Shown here: positions 1 through 11,200 of the stretch, piece by piece
Position numbering within the stretch: position 1 is the stretch's first letter
Layout of the letters: the number at the start of each line of letters is the position of its first letter
Origin: Tubiluchus corallicola
Taxonomy: Eukaryota; Priapulida; Priapulimorpha; Priapulimorphida; Tubiluchidae
Direction: 5' to 3'
DNA length: 62,000 bases
Assembly: GCA_030141605.1 (NCBI GenBank)
Contig: JAQGDQ010000246.1
Coordinates: 1-62,000 of the forward strand
The notes under the pieces: model-generated
Told to the model about the DNA's origin: nothing
What the model saw: only the letters and a program-made list of their open reading frames with translations
The model's database searches: none
Made by a program: the position numbers and the translations under genes

Positions 1-1833
1 GCCACTTTTTTGCATTTAAAATTTCCATGCTTAATGTTCATGTTATGCTGTAGGATATGATGTTTATAGTAACATCATGGTTCATTGTTTTGACCTAATT
101 GAACTTGCTTATTATCTTTATGTTAATTATCTACTCATTTTCTAAATAGGCACCTACTGCAAAGCCTCAGTCTTGTTCTTCAAAGCCAGCACCCCGGAGA
201 GGAAGACCACCTTCAGTAAACTCTCAGAGAAAGTCTGCTTCTCCTGTACCATCCAAGGAAAAGAACAGTACTTTGACACAAAATGCATCCCCTAAGCTGA
301 AGCCAGGTTTCATACTAAGGGCAACAAGGCAGAATAGTTCAGGCGACCTGCTGTCATCTTCAGCTGCAGATGGTAAAAACATTAACAGACACTTATATAC
401 ATTGCCATATAATTGTATATTATATTTTAGTAAGTATAAATGTGTAATTGTATTTTGACTAGTAATTAGTAATGTGTACGTAATGTCGTAAGAAATTTTT
501 TCCAAATAGTCTCTAACTGAAATTAACAATTTTTTTAGTCAAGCCTGTGAAAAGAACAAGACATATGTCTGGCATATCTACAGTCACAGACACTTCTGGT
601 GATAATGGTAAGCTTATACAATATACTGACTTTGTTGTTGGAGTTCTAAATATTATGACATGCTTGGTATGTAATGTGCATCAAACATTCTACATGCAGT
701 TGATCACGTAATTTTATTGCAGCATGAAATAATTTGTGCTTTTCACTATTTATTTTTTTGGTATTGCAGATGCTGATGCAGAAAATGATAGTGATGATGA
801 AGAGCAGGTGCCAAAAGAAACCAGAAAGGGAAAGATCTTCCTCTCTTCTTCTCACACCCTCCCAAAGCGACAGTCATCAAGGTCTTCAATTACATCTACT
901 GCCAGCAAAACAGAAGATGCTCCAGAAAAGGAAGCTAAAGTTCAGAAGAAAGTTTTAGGAAAGAAAGTGTGCAAGGTTCTTAGCAGTGTGGCAGAAGGGT
1001 TTCAACAAAAGAAGCTGGAAACTTTTGGAAAACCAACTAAAAAGTCCATGGTACTTGTTGGATCAGATAATAAAAGACTAATAGTAGCTTCCAAGGATGC
1101 TAAGAAATCTGTAGCTGCAACAGTGAAGAAGAATGTAAAGGAGCCATCAAATAAAAAGACAGTTACCACAAGTACAAAGACGGTGCCTTCAATTTTGGCA
1201 ATGTCAGGGCATGATTCAAGTGCAGTATTAAACAACGATGATGATGACACAGATGTAGAGACAGAGAATAAGTTTGCTGATTGTAAAAGAGACCATGAAA
1301 TTTTAGTTACAAAGAACGAAAAACCTTCTATTAGCTCAGAAAGCACAACTGAAATACCTAGTGAAATTGAACAAGAAAAAAGTTCTGAAACTGATAGCAT
1401 TGATCTTACAAGTGTGCAGAAGAAAACTGAGAGAGAAAGAACACCCATTCTTCAAGCCTTAGCAGGGTTCAGTAATGTAGAACAAGCAAAACATGTGGAT
1501 GAAGAGGCCATTCACATTGAAAATGTTTCTGTGTCTCCTGAACCCTCAGAAACTGAAAAGCTGGAGACAACGACTAATCTAGATGCTGTTAATGCTGTTA
1601 AGACTGACGATAGAGTCTCCTCATTAACAGAAGACACCGAATGTGAGAGCAAAGCCGGTTTAATTGTCTGTGTTGCTGAAAATGACCAGCTTATAGCTGA
1701 AAATATAAAAGAAGATGAATCTAAGTCCTCGGACATCAAAATAGAAATCGACACAGGTCTTTTGGATTTAGAAGCCTCAAATATCTTGACAAAAGAAACT
1801 GAAGAACTTCAGTCTGTTAGGGATGAAATACGA
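1..1833 (+). repeat. Left arm of a large inverted duplication
   Basis: Position 1 pairs with 7947 and 1833 pairs with 6115. The coordinate sum is 7948 at both ends, so the arms have equal length and no net indel. I saw two base differences: 113 versus 7835, and 1631 versus 6317 (Glu versus Ala in the protein). The arm begins at or before the window edge. Confidence 0.93.
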
Positions 1834-2097
1834 CTCCACCACATCACACCATACCACTGCACCACACCACACCGCACCACCCACATACCACACCACACCA
1901 CCCACACCATAATACTGCACCACATCACACTGCACTGCTCCACAACACCCACCCACCCACACACCACGCCACCCACTCCATACCACACTACCCACACCAC
2001 ACCCCACACACCCTATCACCCCACCACACCATCCATAGCACAACACACAAAGCACACCACCACCACACCACATCAAACCCACCACCTCACGTGGTGA
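1834..2097 (+). repeat. CA/CCA-rich low-complexity tract with strong strand asymmetry
   Basis: About 260 bases made of CCACA, CACCA and CCCACA units on the plus strand with almost no G, so the minus strand is G/T-rich. It starts exactly where the left duplication arm ends and is followed by a short GAT/ATG-rich stretch (about 2097-2145). The run is irregular rather than a perfect microsatellite. It keeps the plus frame open, which produces the artificial-looking His/Thr/Pro tail. Confidence 0.85.
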
Positions 2098-2233
2098 TCA
2101 TGATGTTGATGATGATGATGATGGTGGCAACGATGACGACACCTATAGCACAAGCACCAACAGCACAGCATTGCAACAAAACCATTCCAAACATTTTTCA
2201 CAAAGTTGAAACTATGTGCTATAATATAATAAA

Positions 2234-3032
2234 TAGCAAAGGCCCCGCAAAAGATTTTGCATAAAAAACCACGTGTAATCAATAATACGCGAACGTCCTA
2301 CACAGTCCTCATTTATAACACAACGCCCGTAACATCCTGCATACCGTTTGTTTAACTAACGCAAACCCGTAGCAGGCAGCTTTTTGCTGAATTAAAGTTA
2401 TAAGATTACAGCAGAGTACAATGGATGACGTCACAACAATGCCTTTGCGTCAATAGTTTTCTAAGCGAAAATTGCCGAAAATAGAACTCCTAATTAACTC
2501 GCCAATACTCCTCTCGGTGGACCTGCCCTAACATATAGCCCACATCATCGTGTAGCCCCGTTCTTCCTCTTTGTAAAGAGCCCCATATCTCCTTCCGAGA
2601 GTCCCACCGGGCGACGCTAGAACGTTTTTCCCGCAGGCTGTTTGGTCAAAATTTCGAAAAAATCGCGAGTTGGGTCCGGGAAAACGCCCGTTGCGGGACC
2701 CCGTGGCCCTCTCGCGAATTCTAAATAGGCCTATGACACCCACCGCTGAACGGGCTATCTATCCATACCCAGCACCCCCCTCGGCCCGTTCCCGTTCTCT
2801 ACATCTCAGCCGTATAACTTTTGCAAAAAACGGCCGAAAAAGGGCCATTTTTGGAGGTTTTTCGCCCCCCGTTCCTCCCGGTGGGCCCCATTCGAAAAAT
2901 AAACCATCAATGAGACGACACTAGATCGAGACCTTTCGTTTGATATATAGATCGCCGCAAATGGTGCCGTCGTCCGGGCTGTAGCCTCGAATCTTATATA
3001 TAAATAAATATACCAAGAATATTAATATTAAC
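2234..3032 (-). mobile_element. Helitron-like non-autonomous element, tandem copy 1
   Basis: First of three head-to-tail units of 799 bp. Read on the minus strand, each unit ends with a GCAAAA/TTTTGC hairpin (2247-2260 here) about ten bases before the terminus, as Helitron 3' ends do. In this copy the terminal tetranucleotide is CTAT instead of CTAG. Internal landmarks shared by all copies are a TGACGTCA palindrome, a block conserved around AAACGCCCGTT, and a terminal AT-rich stretch. Short open frames of 71-85 codons recur in the units but look like by-products of a conserved repeat. Confidence 0.6.
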
Positions 3033-3831
3033 TAGCAAAGGCCCCGCAAAAGATTTTGCGTAAAAAACCACGTATAATCAATAACACGCGAACATCCTAC
3101 CTAGTCCACATTTATAACGCAAAGCCCGTAACATCATGCCTACAGTTTGTTTAACTAACGCAAAGCCTGTAGCAGCTTTTACTGAATTAAAGTTATAAGA
3201 TTATAGACAGAATACAATGGATGACGTCACAACAATGCCTTTGCGTCAGCAGTTTTCTAAGCGAAAATTGCCGAAAATGGAACCTCTAATTAACTCGCCA
3301 GTACTCCTCTCGGTGGACCTGCCCTAACATATATCCCACATCATCGTGTAGCCCCGTTCTTCTTCTTTGTAAAGAGCTATATATCTCCTTCCGAGAGTCC
3401 CACCAGGCGCCGCTAGAACGTTTTTCCCGCAGGCTGTTTGATCAAAATTTCGAAAAAATCGCGAGTTGGGTCCGCGAAAACGCCCGTTACGGGACCCCGT
3501 GGCCCTCTTGGGAATTCTAAATAGGCCTATGACACCCACCGCTGAACGGGCTATCTATCCATACCCAGCACCCCCCTCGGCCCGTTCCCGTTCTCTACAT
3601 CTCAGCCGTATAACTTTTGCAAAAAATGGCCGAAAAATGGCCATTTTTGGAGGTTTTTCGCCTCCCCTTCCGCGCTGTGGGCCCAATTCGAAAAATAAAC
3701 CCCCAATGAGACGACACTAGATCGAGACCTTTCGTTTGATGTATAAATCGCCGCAAATGGTGCCCTCGTCGAAGCTGTAGCCTCGAATCTTATATATATA
3801 TTAAGATACCAAGAATATTAATATAATAGAC
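3033..3831 (-). mobile_element. Helitron-like non-autonomous element, tandem copy 2
   Basis: Second 799-bp unit. On the minus strand it ends with the same hairpin followed by CTTTGCTAG and then T, the canonical CTRR-before-T arrangement. It has scattered substitutions against copies 1 and 3 (for example a shorter A/T block near 3790), so the copies are related but not identical. The junctions are only a few bases long, which suggests repeated insertion or rolling-circle concatemers rather than recent unequal crossing-over alone. Confidence 0.6.
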
Positions 3832-4630
3832 TAGCAAAGGCCCCGCAAAAGATTTTGCGTAAAAAACCACGTATAATCAATAACACGTGAACGTCCTACA
3901 CAGTCCTCATTTATAAGACAAAACCCGTAACATCCTGCCTACTGTTTGTTTACTTTGCCTATAGCAGCTTTTGCTGAATTAAAGTTATAAGATTACAGCA
4001 GAGTACAATGGATGACGTCACAACAATGCCTTTGCGTCAGTAGTTTTCTAAGCGAAAATTGCCGAAAATAGAACTTCTAATTAACTCGCCAATACTCCTC
4101 TCGGTGGACCTGCCCTAACATATAGCCCACACCGTCGTGTAGCCCCGTTCTTCCTCTTTGTAAAGAGCCCCATATCTCCTTCCGAGAGTCCCACCGGGCG
4201 ACGCTAGAACGTTTTTCCCGCAGGCTGTTTGGTCAAAATTTCGAAAAAATCGCGAGTTGGGTCCGGGAAAACGCCCGTTGCGGGACCCCGTGGTCCTCTC
4301 GCGAATTCTAAATAGGCCTATGACACCCACCGCTGAACGGGCTATCTATCCATACCCAGTACCCCCCTCGGCCCGTTCCCGTTCTCTACATCTCAGCCGT
4401 ATAACTTTTTGCAAAAAACGGCCGAAAAAGGGCCATTTTTGGAAGTTTTTCGCCCCCCCCCTTCCTTCCGGTGGGTCCGATTCGAAAAATAAACCCCCTA
4501 TGAGACGACACTAGATCGAGACCTTTCGTTTGATGTATAAATCGCCGCAAATGGTGCCCTCGTCGAAGCTGTAGCCTCGAATCTTATATATATATATATA
4601 TATATATACCAAGAATATTAATATAAGAGT
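3832..4630 (-). mobile_element. Helitron-like non-autonomous element, tandem copy 3
   Basis: Third unit, again with hairpin plus CTAG at its minus-strand 3' end. Its other end runs into a (TA)n stretch at 4585-4607 and then the ATACCAAGAATATTAATAT motif that closes all three units. It is closer to copy 1 than to copy 2 in the conserved middle block. No transposase, helicase or Rep domain is present, so it would depend on an autonomous partner. Confidence 0.6.
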
Positions 4631-4676
4631 ATAGATGATAACTAACATGTACAAAAATTACAACTTTAACTAATAA

Positions 4677-4730
4677 TTTACACAGACTACAGGAACATGG
4701 ACCTTTACACAGACTACAGGAACATGGACC
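4677..4730 (+). repeat. 27-bp direct tandem repeat, two units
   Basis: Two exact adjacent copies of a 27-base unit that starts with TTTACACAGACTAC and ends with ATGGACC. It sits between the Helitron-like array and the ARID4 3' end. No gene is seen between 4631 and 5259. Open frames there lack a plausible start or any recognisable family. Confidence 0.85.
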
Positions 4731-5259
4731 TAATCTTAAACTAATATTTTTCAAAGAATGACTTACGTGACACAATTATTACTACAGAAACTAATTCGCA
4801 TTCGCGCGGCTAGTTCTTAGGTGTTATATGTACTTTGCCATTCACTAGTTACATGAGCGCTAATGCCCGCATCTTTAAACCATGTTGCACAAAAAACAGA
4901 CACTGTACCTCTCAGTGTTCAGACGTTGCTCAGTTACGATTTGGCGCACACGTTGCAGAGCTCATGCGTGAGTGTTATGGTAAATTTGAAATTGACACAT
5001 TCAAGCTTAGAAGTTGCACAGTAGCACTGTACTTCACTTTTTACTTTTGGAAACATGTGCACAACCCTCGTGGAATGTTTGTGCTGTTGAAAATTATGTT
5101 TAATTATGATATCGTCGCTAACTGGGTTTGCCCACTGTTAATTAAGTTTTTAACCTATTATTATTTAACAGAAACATTTTGGCATTATTATAGGTGTTAA
5201 AATGCATACTTTTACCATACTTCAAAATGATAAGGAATACGAAAAATCATTGTTTTCCT

Positions 5260-8200
5260 TTAACTTTCAGGAAGAAAAGGGATAATTACCACTTTTGGAA
5301 ATAATCCTGTTGTTGGTGACGCTGCTTTGTATACCAATTCTTGCTTTGTGTCACTGGCAGCGTCCTTCACAAATGGTTTGTTTTCCATCACTTCACTAAC
5401 TCCAGCTTTATCATTTTTAGTTTTTCTTCCTTTCTCAATATCAATCTTATTCTGCTTCTTTTTGGTGACCTTTCGGGGTCTACCCTTTTTTGGTTTGGGT
5501 GTTTCTAAACATTCTGACACCTCACTAACTTCACTCGTATCAGATGTGCTATCGGGAAAATCATATGGAGAAGGTGAATCACCAGATTTAGCTTGTGGTT
5601 CTCTAAATGGACTCTCACTTCCGGCTTTTTTCTGGCTGTACAAAGTTGGCTTAAATTCATTCCTCCGGAAAGTGTTCTGCTGTTTTGTTTTGCACACCCG
5701 CTGTTTCTCTTGAGCGGACGGTTCTTCCTTTTTTTTAACATCTTCTGTGAAATCACTTTCAGTTAGACCAACCTTTTGCGCATTGGAAGCTTTCATAGAT
5801 GCCTCAACTATTCTTTCTATTTCATCTGCTACCGTATATTCAGATTTATCGACATCTGGTTCCCCTTGCTTCTCGTTATCTGCACATACATCTGTTGACA
5901 ATTCCACTTTCACAGCAGGTTTTTCATTTTCTGTAGGCAAAAACATTGTTGAGGCAATAACACTTTCAATGACGTTATCTACATTTAGAAGTGTTTGATG
6001 TTTTTTCTCTGTTAATAAGGTAATATCAGAGTCCACAACTACTCCCTTTGATTCGGAATCCTTAGCTACTTTTTTATCTGATGCACTGGCATTAGGGGAT
6101 TTTTTCTGCTGCATTCGTATTTCATCCCTAACAGACTGAAGTTCTTCAGTTTCTTTTGTCAAGATATTTGAGGCTTCTAAATCCAAAAGACCTGTGTCGA
6201 TTTCTATTTTGATGTCCGAGGACTTAGATTCATCTTCTTTTATATTTTCAGCTATAAGCTGGTCATTTTCAGCAACACAGACAATTAAACCGGCTTTGCT
6301 CTCACATTCGGTGTCTGCTGTTAATGAGGAGACTCTATCGTCAGTCTTAACAGCATTAACAGCATCTAGATTAGTCGTTGTCTCCAGCTTTTCAGTTTCT
6401 GAGGGTTCAGGAGACACAGAAACATTTTCAATGTGAATGGCCTCTTCATCCACATGTTTTGCTTGTTCTACATTACTGAACCCTGCTAAGGCTTGAAGAA
6501 TGGGTGTTCTTTCTCTCTCAGTTTTCTTCTGCACACTTGTAAGATCAATGCTATCAGTTTCAGAACTTTTTTCTTGTTCAATTTCACTAGGTATTTCAGT
6601 TGTGCTTTCTGAGCTAATAGAAGGTTTTTCGTTCTTTGTAACTAAAATTTCATGGTCTCTTTTACAATCAGCAAACTTATTCTCTGTCTCTACATCTGTG
6701 TCATCATCATCGTTGTTTAATACTGCACTTGAATCATGCCCTGACATTGCCAAAATTGAAGGCACCGTCTTTGTACTTGTGGTAACTGTCTTTTTATTTG
6801 ATGGCTCCTTTACATTCTTCTTCACTGTTGCAGCTACAGATTTCTTAGCATCCTTGGAAGCTACTATTAGTCTTTTATTATCTGATCCAACAAGTACCAT
6901 GGACTTTTTAGTTGGTTTTCCAAAAGTTTCCAGCTTCTTTTGTTGAAACCCTTCTGCCACACTGCTAAGAACCTTGCACACTTTCTTTCCTAAAACTTTC
7001 TTCTGAACTTTAGCTTCCTTTTCTGGAGCATCTTCTGTTTTGCTGGCAGTAGATGTAATTGAAGACCTTGATGACTGTCGCTTTGGGAGGGTGTGAGAAG
7101 AAGAGAGGAAGATCTTTCCCTTTCTGGTTTCTTTTGGCACCTGCTCTTCATCATCACTATCATTTTCTGCATCAGCATCTGCAATACCAAAAAAATAAAT
7201 AGTGAAAAGCACAAATTATTTCATGCTGCAATAAAATTACGTGATCAACTGCATGTAGAATGTTTGATGCACATTACATACCAAGCATGTCATAATATTT
7301 AGAACTCCAACAACAAAGTCAGTATATTGTATAAGCTTACCATTATCACCAGAAGTGTCTGTGACTGTAGATATGCCAGACATATGTCTTGTTCTTTTCA
7401 CAGGCTTGACTAAAAAAATTGTTAATTTCAGTTAGAGACTATTTGGAAAAAATTTCTTACGACATTACGTACACATTACTAATTACTAGTCAAAATACAA
7501 TTACACATTTATACTTACTAAAATATAATATACAATTATATGGCAATGTATATAAGTGTCTGTTAATGTTTTTACCATCTGCAGCTGAAGATGACAGCAG
7601 GTCGCCTGAACTATTCTGCCTTGTTGCCCTTAGTATGAAACCTGGCTTCAGCTTAGGGGATGCATTTTGTGTCAAAGTACTGTTCTTTTCCTTGGATGGT
7701 ACAGGAGAAGCAGACTTTCTCTGAGAGTTTACTGAAGGTGGTCTTCCTCTCCGGGGTGCTGGCTTTGAAGAACAAGACTGAGGCTTTGCAGTAGGTGCCT
7801 ATTTAGAAAATGAGTAGATAATTAACATAAAGATGATAAGCAAGTTCAATTAGGTCAAAACAATGAACCATGATGTTACTATAAACATCATATCCTACAG
7901 CATAACATGAACATTAAGCATGGAAATTTTAAATGCAAAAAAGTGGCATACCATTGAAATAATATATGTAAAATACCTTGGACAAAGAAAGATGGGAGGG
8001 TGTGCGAATAGCTGACGGTACTGGCTTTTTGTTCCGTAATCTATTTGGATGATCCAGTGACTTAACAATCTGATTTGGCTTGATCCACTCATCATACCTG
8101 TACGAAAGCAGTTTTGCAGCAAATTTTAATAAAACAGTGCCAATATCATTCACGTCACTTATTAAACAGTAGGCAACACAAGCAAATATAACCAACTGAA

Positions 8201-11200
8201 TGAATTATCGCAATAGATGTCCAGTTTATCTAGCCATAATTCACTATTGGTAAACAGTAAAAGATGAAGCTGAATTTGACAAAAAAAGAAAATATTACAT
8301 ATAAATAAAATTACCTAAGATTCCATCCCTGATAGTGTACTAAATATCTTGTTACAAGACCCGGCTGTTTACTGATTTCCATGATCTACGCAAAATAAGC
8401 ATAACCACAATTATTAGAATAATCAAACACAAACTGACATTTGAAAGTTAGCTTGAAATATATAATAAACTGCAAAATTACACATTACAGTTTAAATATT
8501 TGCTATATTATTTATCATAAATGAGTTGATGTAATTTGTACGACATTCAGGTTATAAAGTTTATTTCAGAGATATAAACTTCCAACATAGTTTACCCATA
8601 ATTTTCAAGTCTTGCGCTTTAAACATGAAACATCTGCATTTGATGCAGTCGTTGTGTTAACTTAATATTGCCAATTTCACTTTCTCGACTTTCTGCATGT
8701 AAGGATCATATGTTTCTCATGCATAATAATAAAGTTTTACACAAAAACAATTTTTGGCTTCCAATAATTCTACCTATCAAATTAGGCAATAGGCATAAAA
8801 ACGAGTTAGCACTATTTGCTAGCATTTCCTACTACTGTTCAAAGTATCATCCCGAAGTTATATATCGTCCTTCAGCAACATCAGGCTGAGCACAAGTTGC
8901 TTGGAACATGTCTAATTAATTTAAGCTTACAATGTCAAAGACAGTGTTTCACTTGTCTATGGTTGCAAAAGAATCAAAGAAAACACTTAAGACAGATTTG
9001 TGATCAACACACGAGCAAATGGGGCCTTGTCTTTTCCAGAGGTCTTCGTGGCTCATGAACAATATTCATGAACGAAAACAGACATTAATACTGACTCTTA
9101 CACATGTTACAAAATGTTTTATATGTCACACCATTGACAAATAGCAGACATCCTTCAAACACGATCAGAGCTGAAACCAGTCAAAGGCATTTAACTAGAT
9201 CAAACAGAGTGACGATAAGAAATTACGAATAAACATTCGCTTCTTAAACTTGGAGTTAAAATCCTGCCAATGTACCATATGGTTTTAATTTATTAGTAAT
9301 TTTCAAAATTTGTAATTGAAATTAAAATGGCTTTCATGTCAAAGGTATTTGATCAAAGTGCATTTTTGTATGGTAACAGCTGATACAGGGCAGGTTTCAC
9401 GCTATTTAAACAGCTTAGCAGTAATAGGTGTCGTTAATTATTCTGAAACATTTGGACTAATAGCTGTCACGACTGTTTTTCCATATAAATTTTCATTTGA
9501 AAGCCACTTCTCTTATAACATTCTTTAAAGTATCTCACTTTTGCCTGATAGGCATTCCCATCTTTGCCTTTCCCATAACGAACTGAAACTTTTTCTCCAA
9601 GTGCGAACTCCAAATCAGCTCCATAACTTCCTTCCAGAGACTCATCATCATCAGAGTCATTATCCATTCTATAAAATAAAAAAATCTATAATTATACAAC
9701 CATATTAAAACAGATGACCAAAATTAAGCACAATACAGTTTAATGTCTAATTGCTCTGTATTTGAGATGCTATTTACCCGGAAATCGTCCGTCGCCGATG
9801 GACTTGTCGTTCTGCTTTTACACCGGTCTTTTTGGTTTCTTTACAGTCTTTGCTGTCCTCTTTTTTAGCTTTTTTGGATTCCTTTTTTAAGTCTGATAGT
9901 TTCTTTTCTTTACCTTTTGATACGGTACTATCATCCTCTTCAATTAGCAGTGAAGGCTTTTTACTAATCTATAAATAAATAATTAATACAGACACTTGTA
10001 TTTTCAGTATAATAAATAATATTAAGACTGGTAGATTATCTTTCTTATGCAAAGTGCTACTTTAAAAAAATTACTATTATGTTCCTCAGAAAGTAAATTA
10101 AGTATAATTAAAACAAAGCAAAATAAAATTTCCAGGCAAAACTAACCTAAATTTTAAGAGAAAATACGTCTAAAATTTGAAATGATAAGAATACTGGGAA
10201 AGCTATAAGCTATGTTAGCATATTATGCCATTTGCTCAGAAACCAGGAAGGTAGTTAGAGGTGCATCAAATTGAAATAACACACCCTTTTTCTTGGAATA
10301 GTTTCTTCAGACAATTTCTGTTGTTTAGCAGCTTCCTTTAGCTCTTTCTGTTCATGGAGTTTAACCTAAGATAAATATTAGTGGTTATTAAACATTTTCA
10401 TCTCCAACAGCCTCTTTTCTGAAAAACAACAAAAATACTACATGTTTTTGGGAAATAAAATTATAGACTGACTCACCTTTGCAGTACTCCCTTTACTAGT
10501 AACCTTTTCTTTTCCTTCAACTTCATTTTGACTCATTGCTGACTCAATATTAAGTTCTAAGCGTGTCACACTTTTACCAGGAGATACTTTTGCTAACTTG
10601 TCTTTCATATCCTGCATTTAACAAAAAACATTAAAGATAAAACATCATGTACAAAATACAATTAAAATGAAATAAGTACATTAATGCATCAAAGAAGAAG
10701 AATTATGCAGATTAGAATTTTTATAGGTGAAAATTACTTTTGACTACTACCCAAATTTCGTCTCTTACATTGCAGTGAAAAAATATGTCCTGTATATTTA
10801 AATGAACAACTCATACAATAAATAACATGTTTCTGCTTTGTATTCGTCGTAAATCATTTTAACTTTCCCATCTTTTCACAAATTTTTGACAACAATACCT
10901 TGGAAGTAGTTTCAGCCTTTGTTCGTTTTGGCTTTGCAGATGCGTTTGGGCTACCAGGTGAAGAAACAATGTCTCGGCTCAATACCAAATGGCGATTTGA
11001 GGCTTGACGACCTCTGCTAGGTCGGCCTGCCGGTCCCATCATATTACCAAGCTTTCGATAAAAATCTTCAAAGCTGAACAAATACCTACAAAAAACAATG
11101 CAGTGCAGTGCAAAAATTGCTTCATAAAATTAATTATGAAATGATAAAATAACAATTTAAAAAAATAGAGGCTAATAACACTCTGTCTACCAATATGAAG

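Larger units (their letters stand above)
1..2097 (+). pseudogene. Inverted partial copy of ARID4 (exons 19-21) fused to a CA-rich tail
   Basis: This segment repeats, on the opposite strand, the 3' part of the ARID4-like gene found at 5260-7798. It contains the equivalents of exon 19 (150-372), exon 20 (539-607) and the first 1064 bases of exon 21 (770-1833), all with intact splice sites and reading frame. At 1833, just after the codons for VRDEIR, homology stops. The frame then runs through a CA-rich low-complexity tract and ends at 2097, giving a predicted His/Thr/Pro-rich tail of about 87 residues. No Tudor, ARID or chromo-barrel exon is present, although the arm may continue to the left of the window. 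The last 275 or so codons of exon 21 are missing. It is either a recent gene fragment or the product of an assembly error. I do not claim that it is expressed. Confidence 0.75.

Noticed and set aside
1777-2085. Cys/Gly/Val/Trp-rich minus-strand frame
   Set aside because: It is the reverse translation of the CA-rich low-complexity tract.
1834-2097. Telomere-like repeat array
   Set aside because: The units are irregular CCACA/CACCA, not a fixed telomeric unit such as TTAGGG, and unique sequence follows on both sides.
2528-4514. Recurring 71-85 codon frames on both strands (MGVIGLFRI.. and MGPGKRPLR..)
   Set aside because: They repeat once per Helitron-like unit and arise from a conserved non-coding repeat. 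Both strands are open at once and no family is recognised.
4835-5200. 121-codon plus-strand frame next to the ARID4 3' end
   Set aside because: It begins at a TTG rather than an ATG, has no recognised family and lies in AT-rich DNA between repeats.
6500-6946. 148-codon plus-strand frame (and its mirror at 1002-1448)
   Set aside because: Ser/Phe/Val-rich antisense shadow of the acidic ARID4 exon 21.
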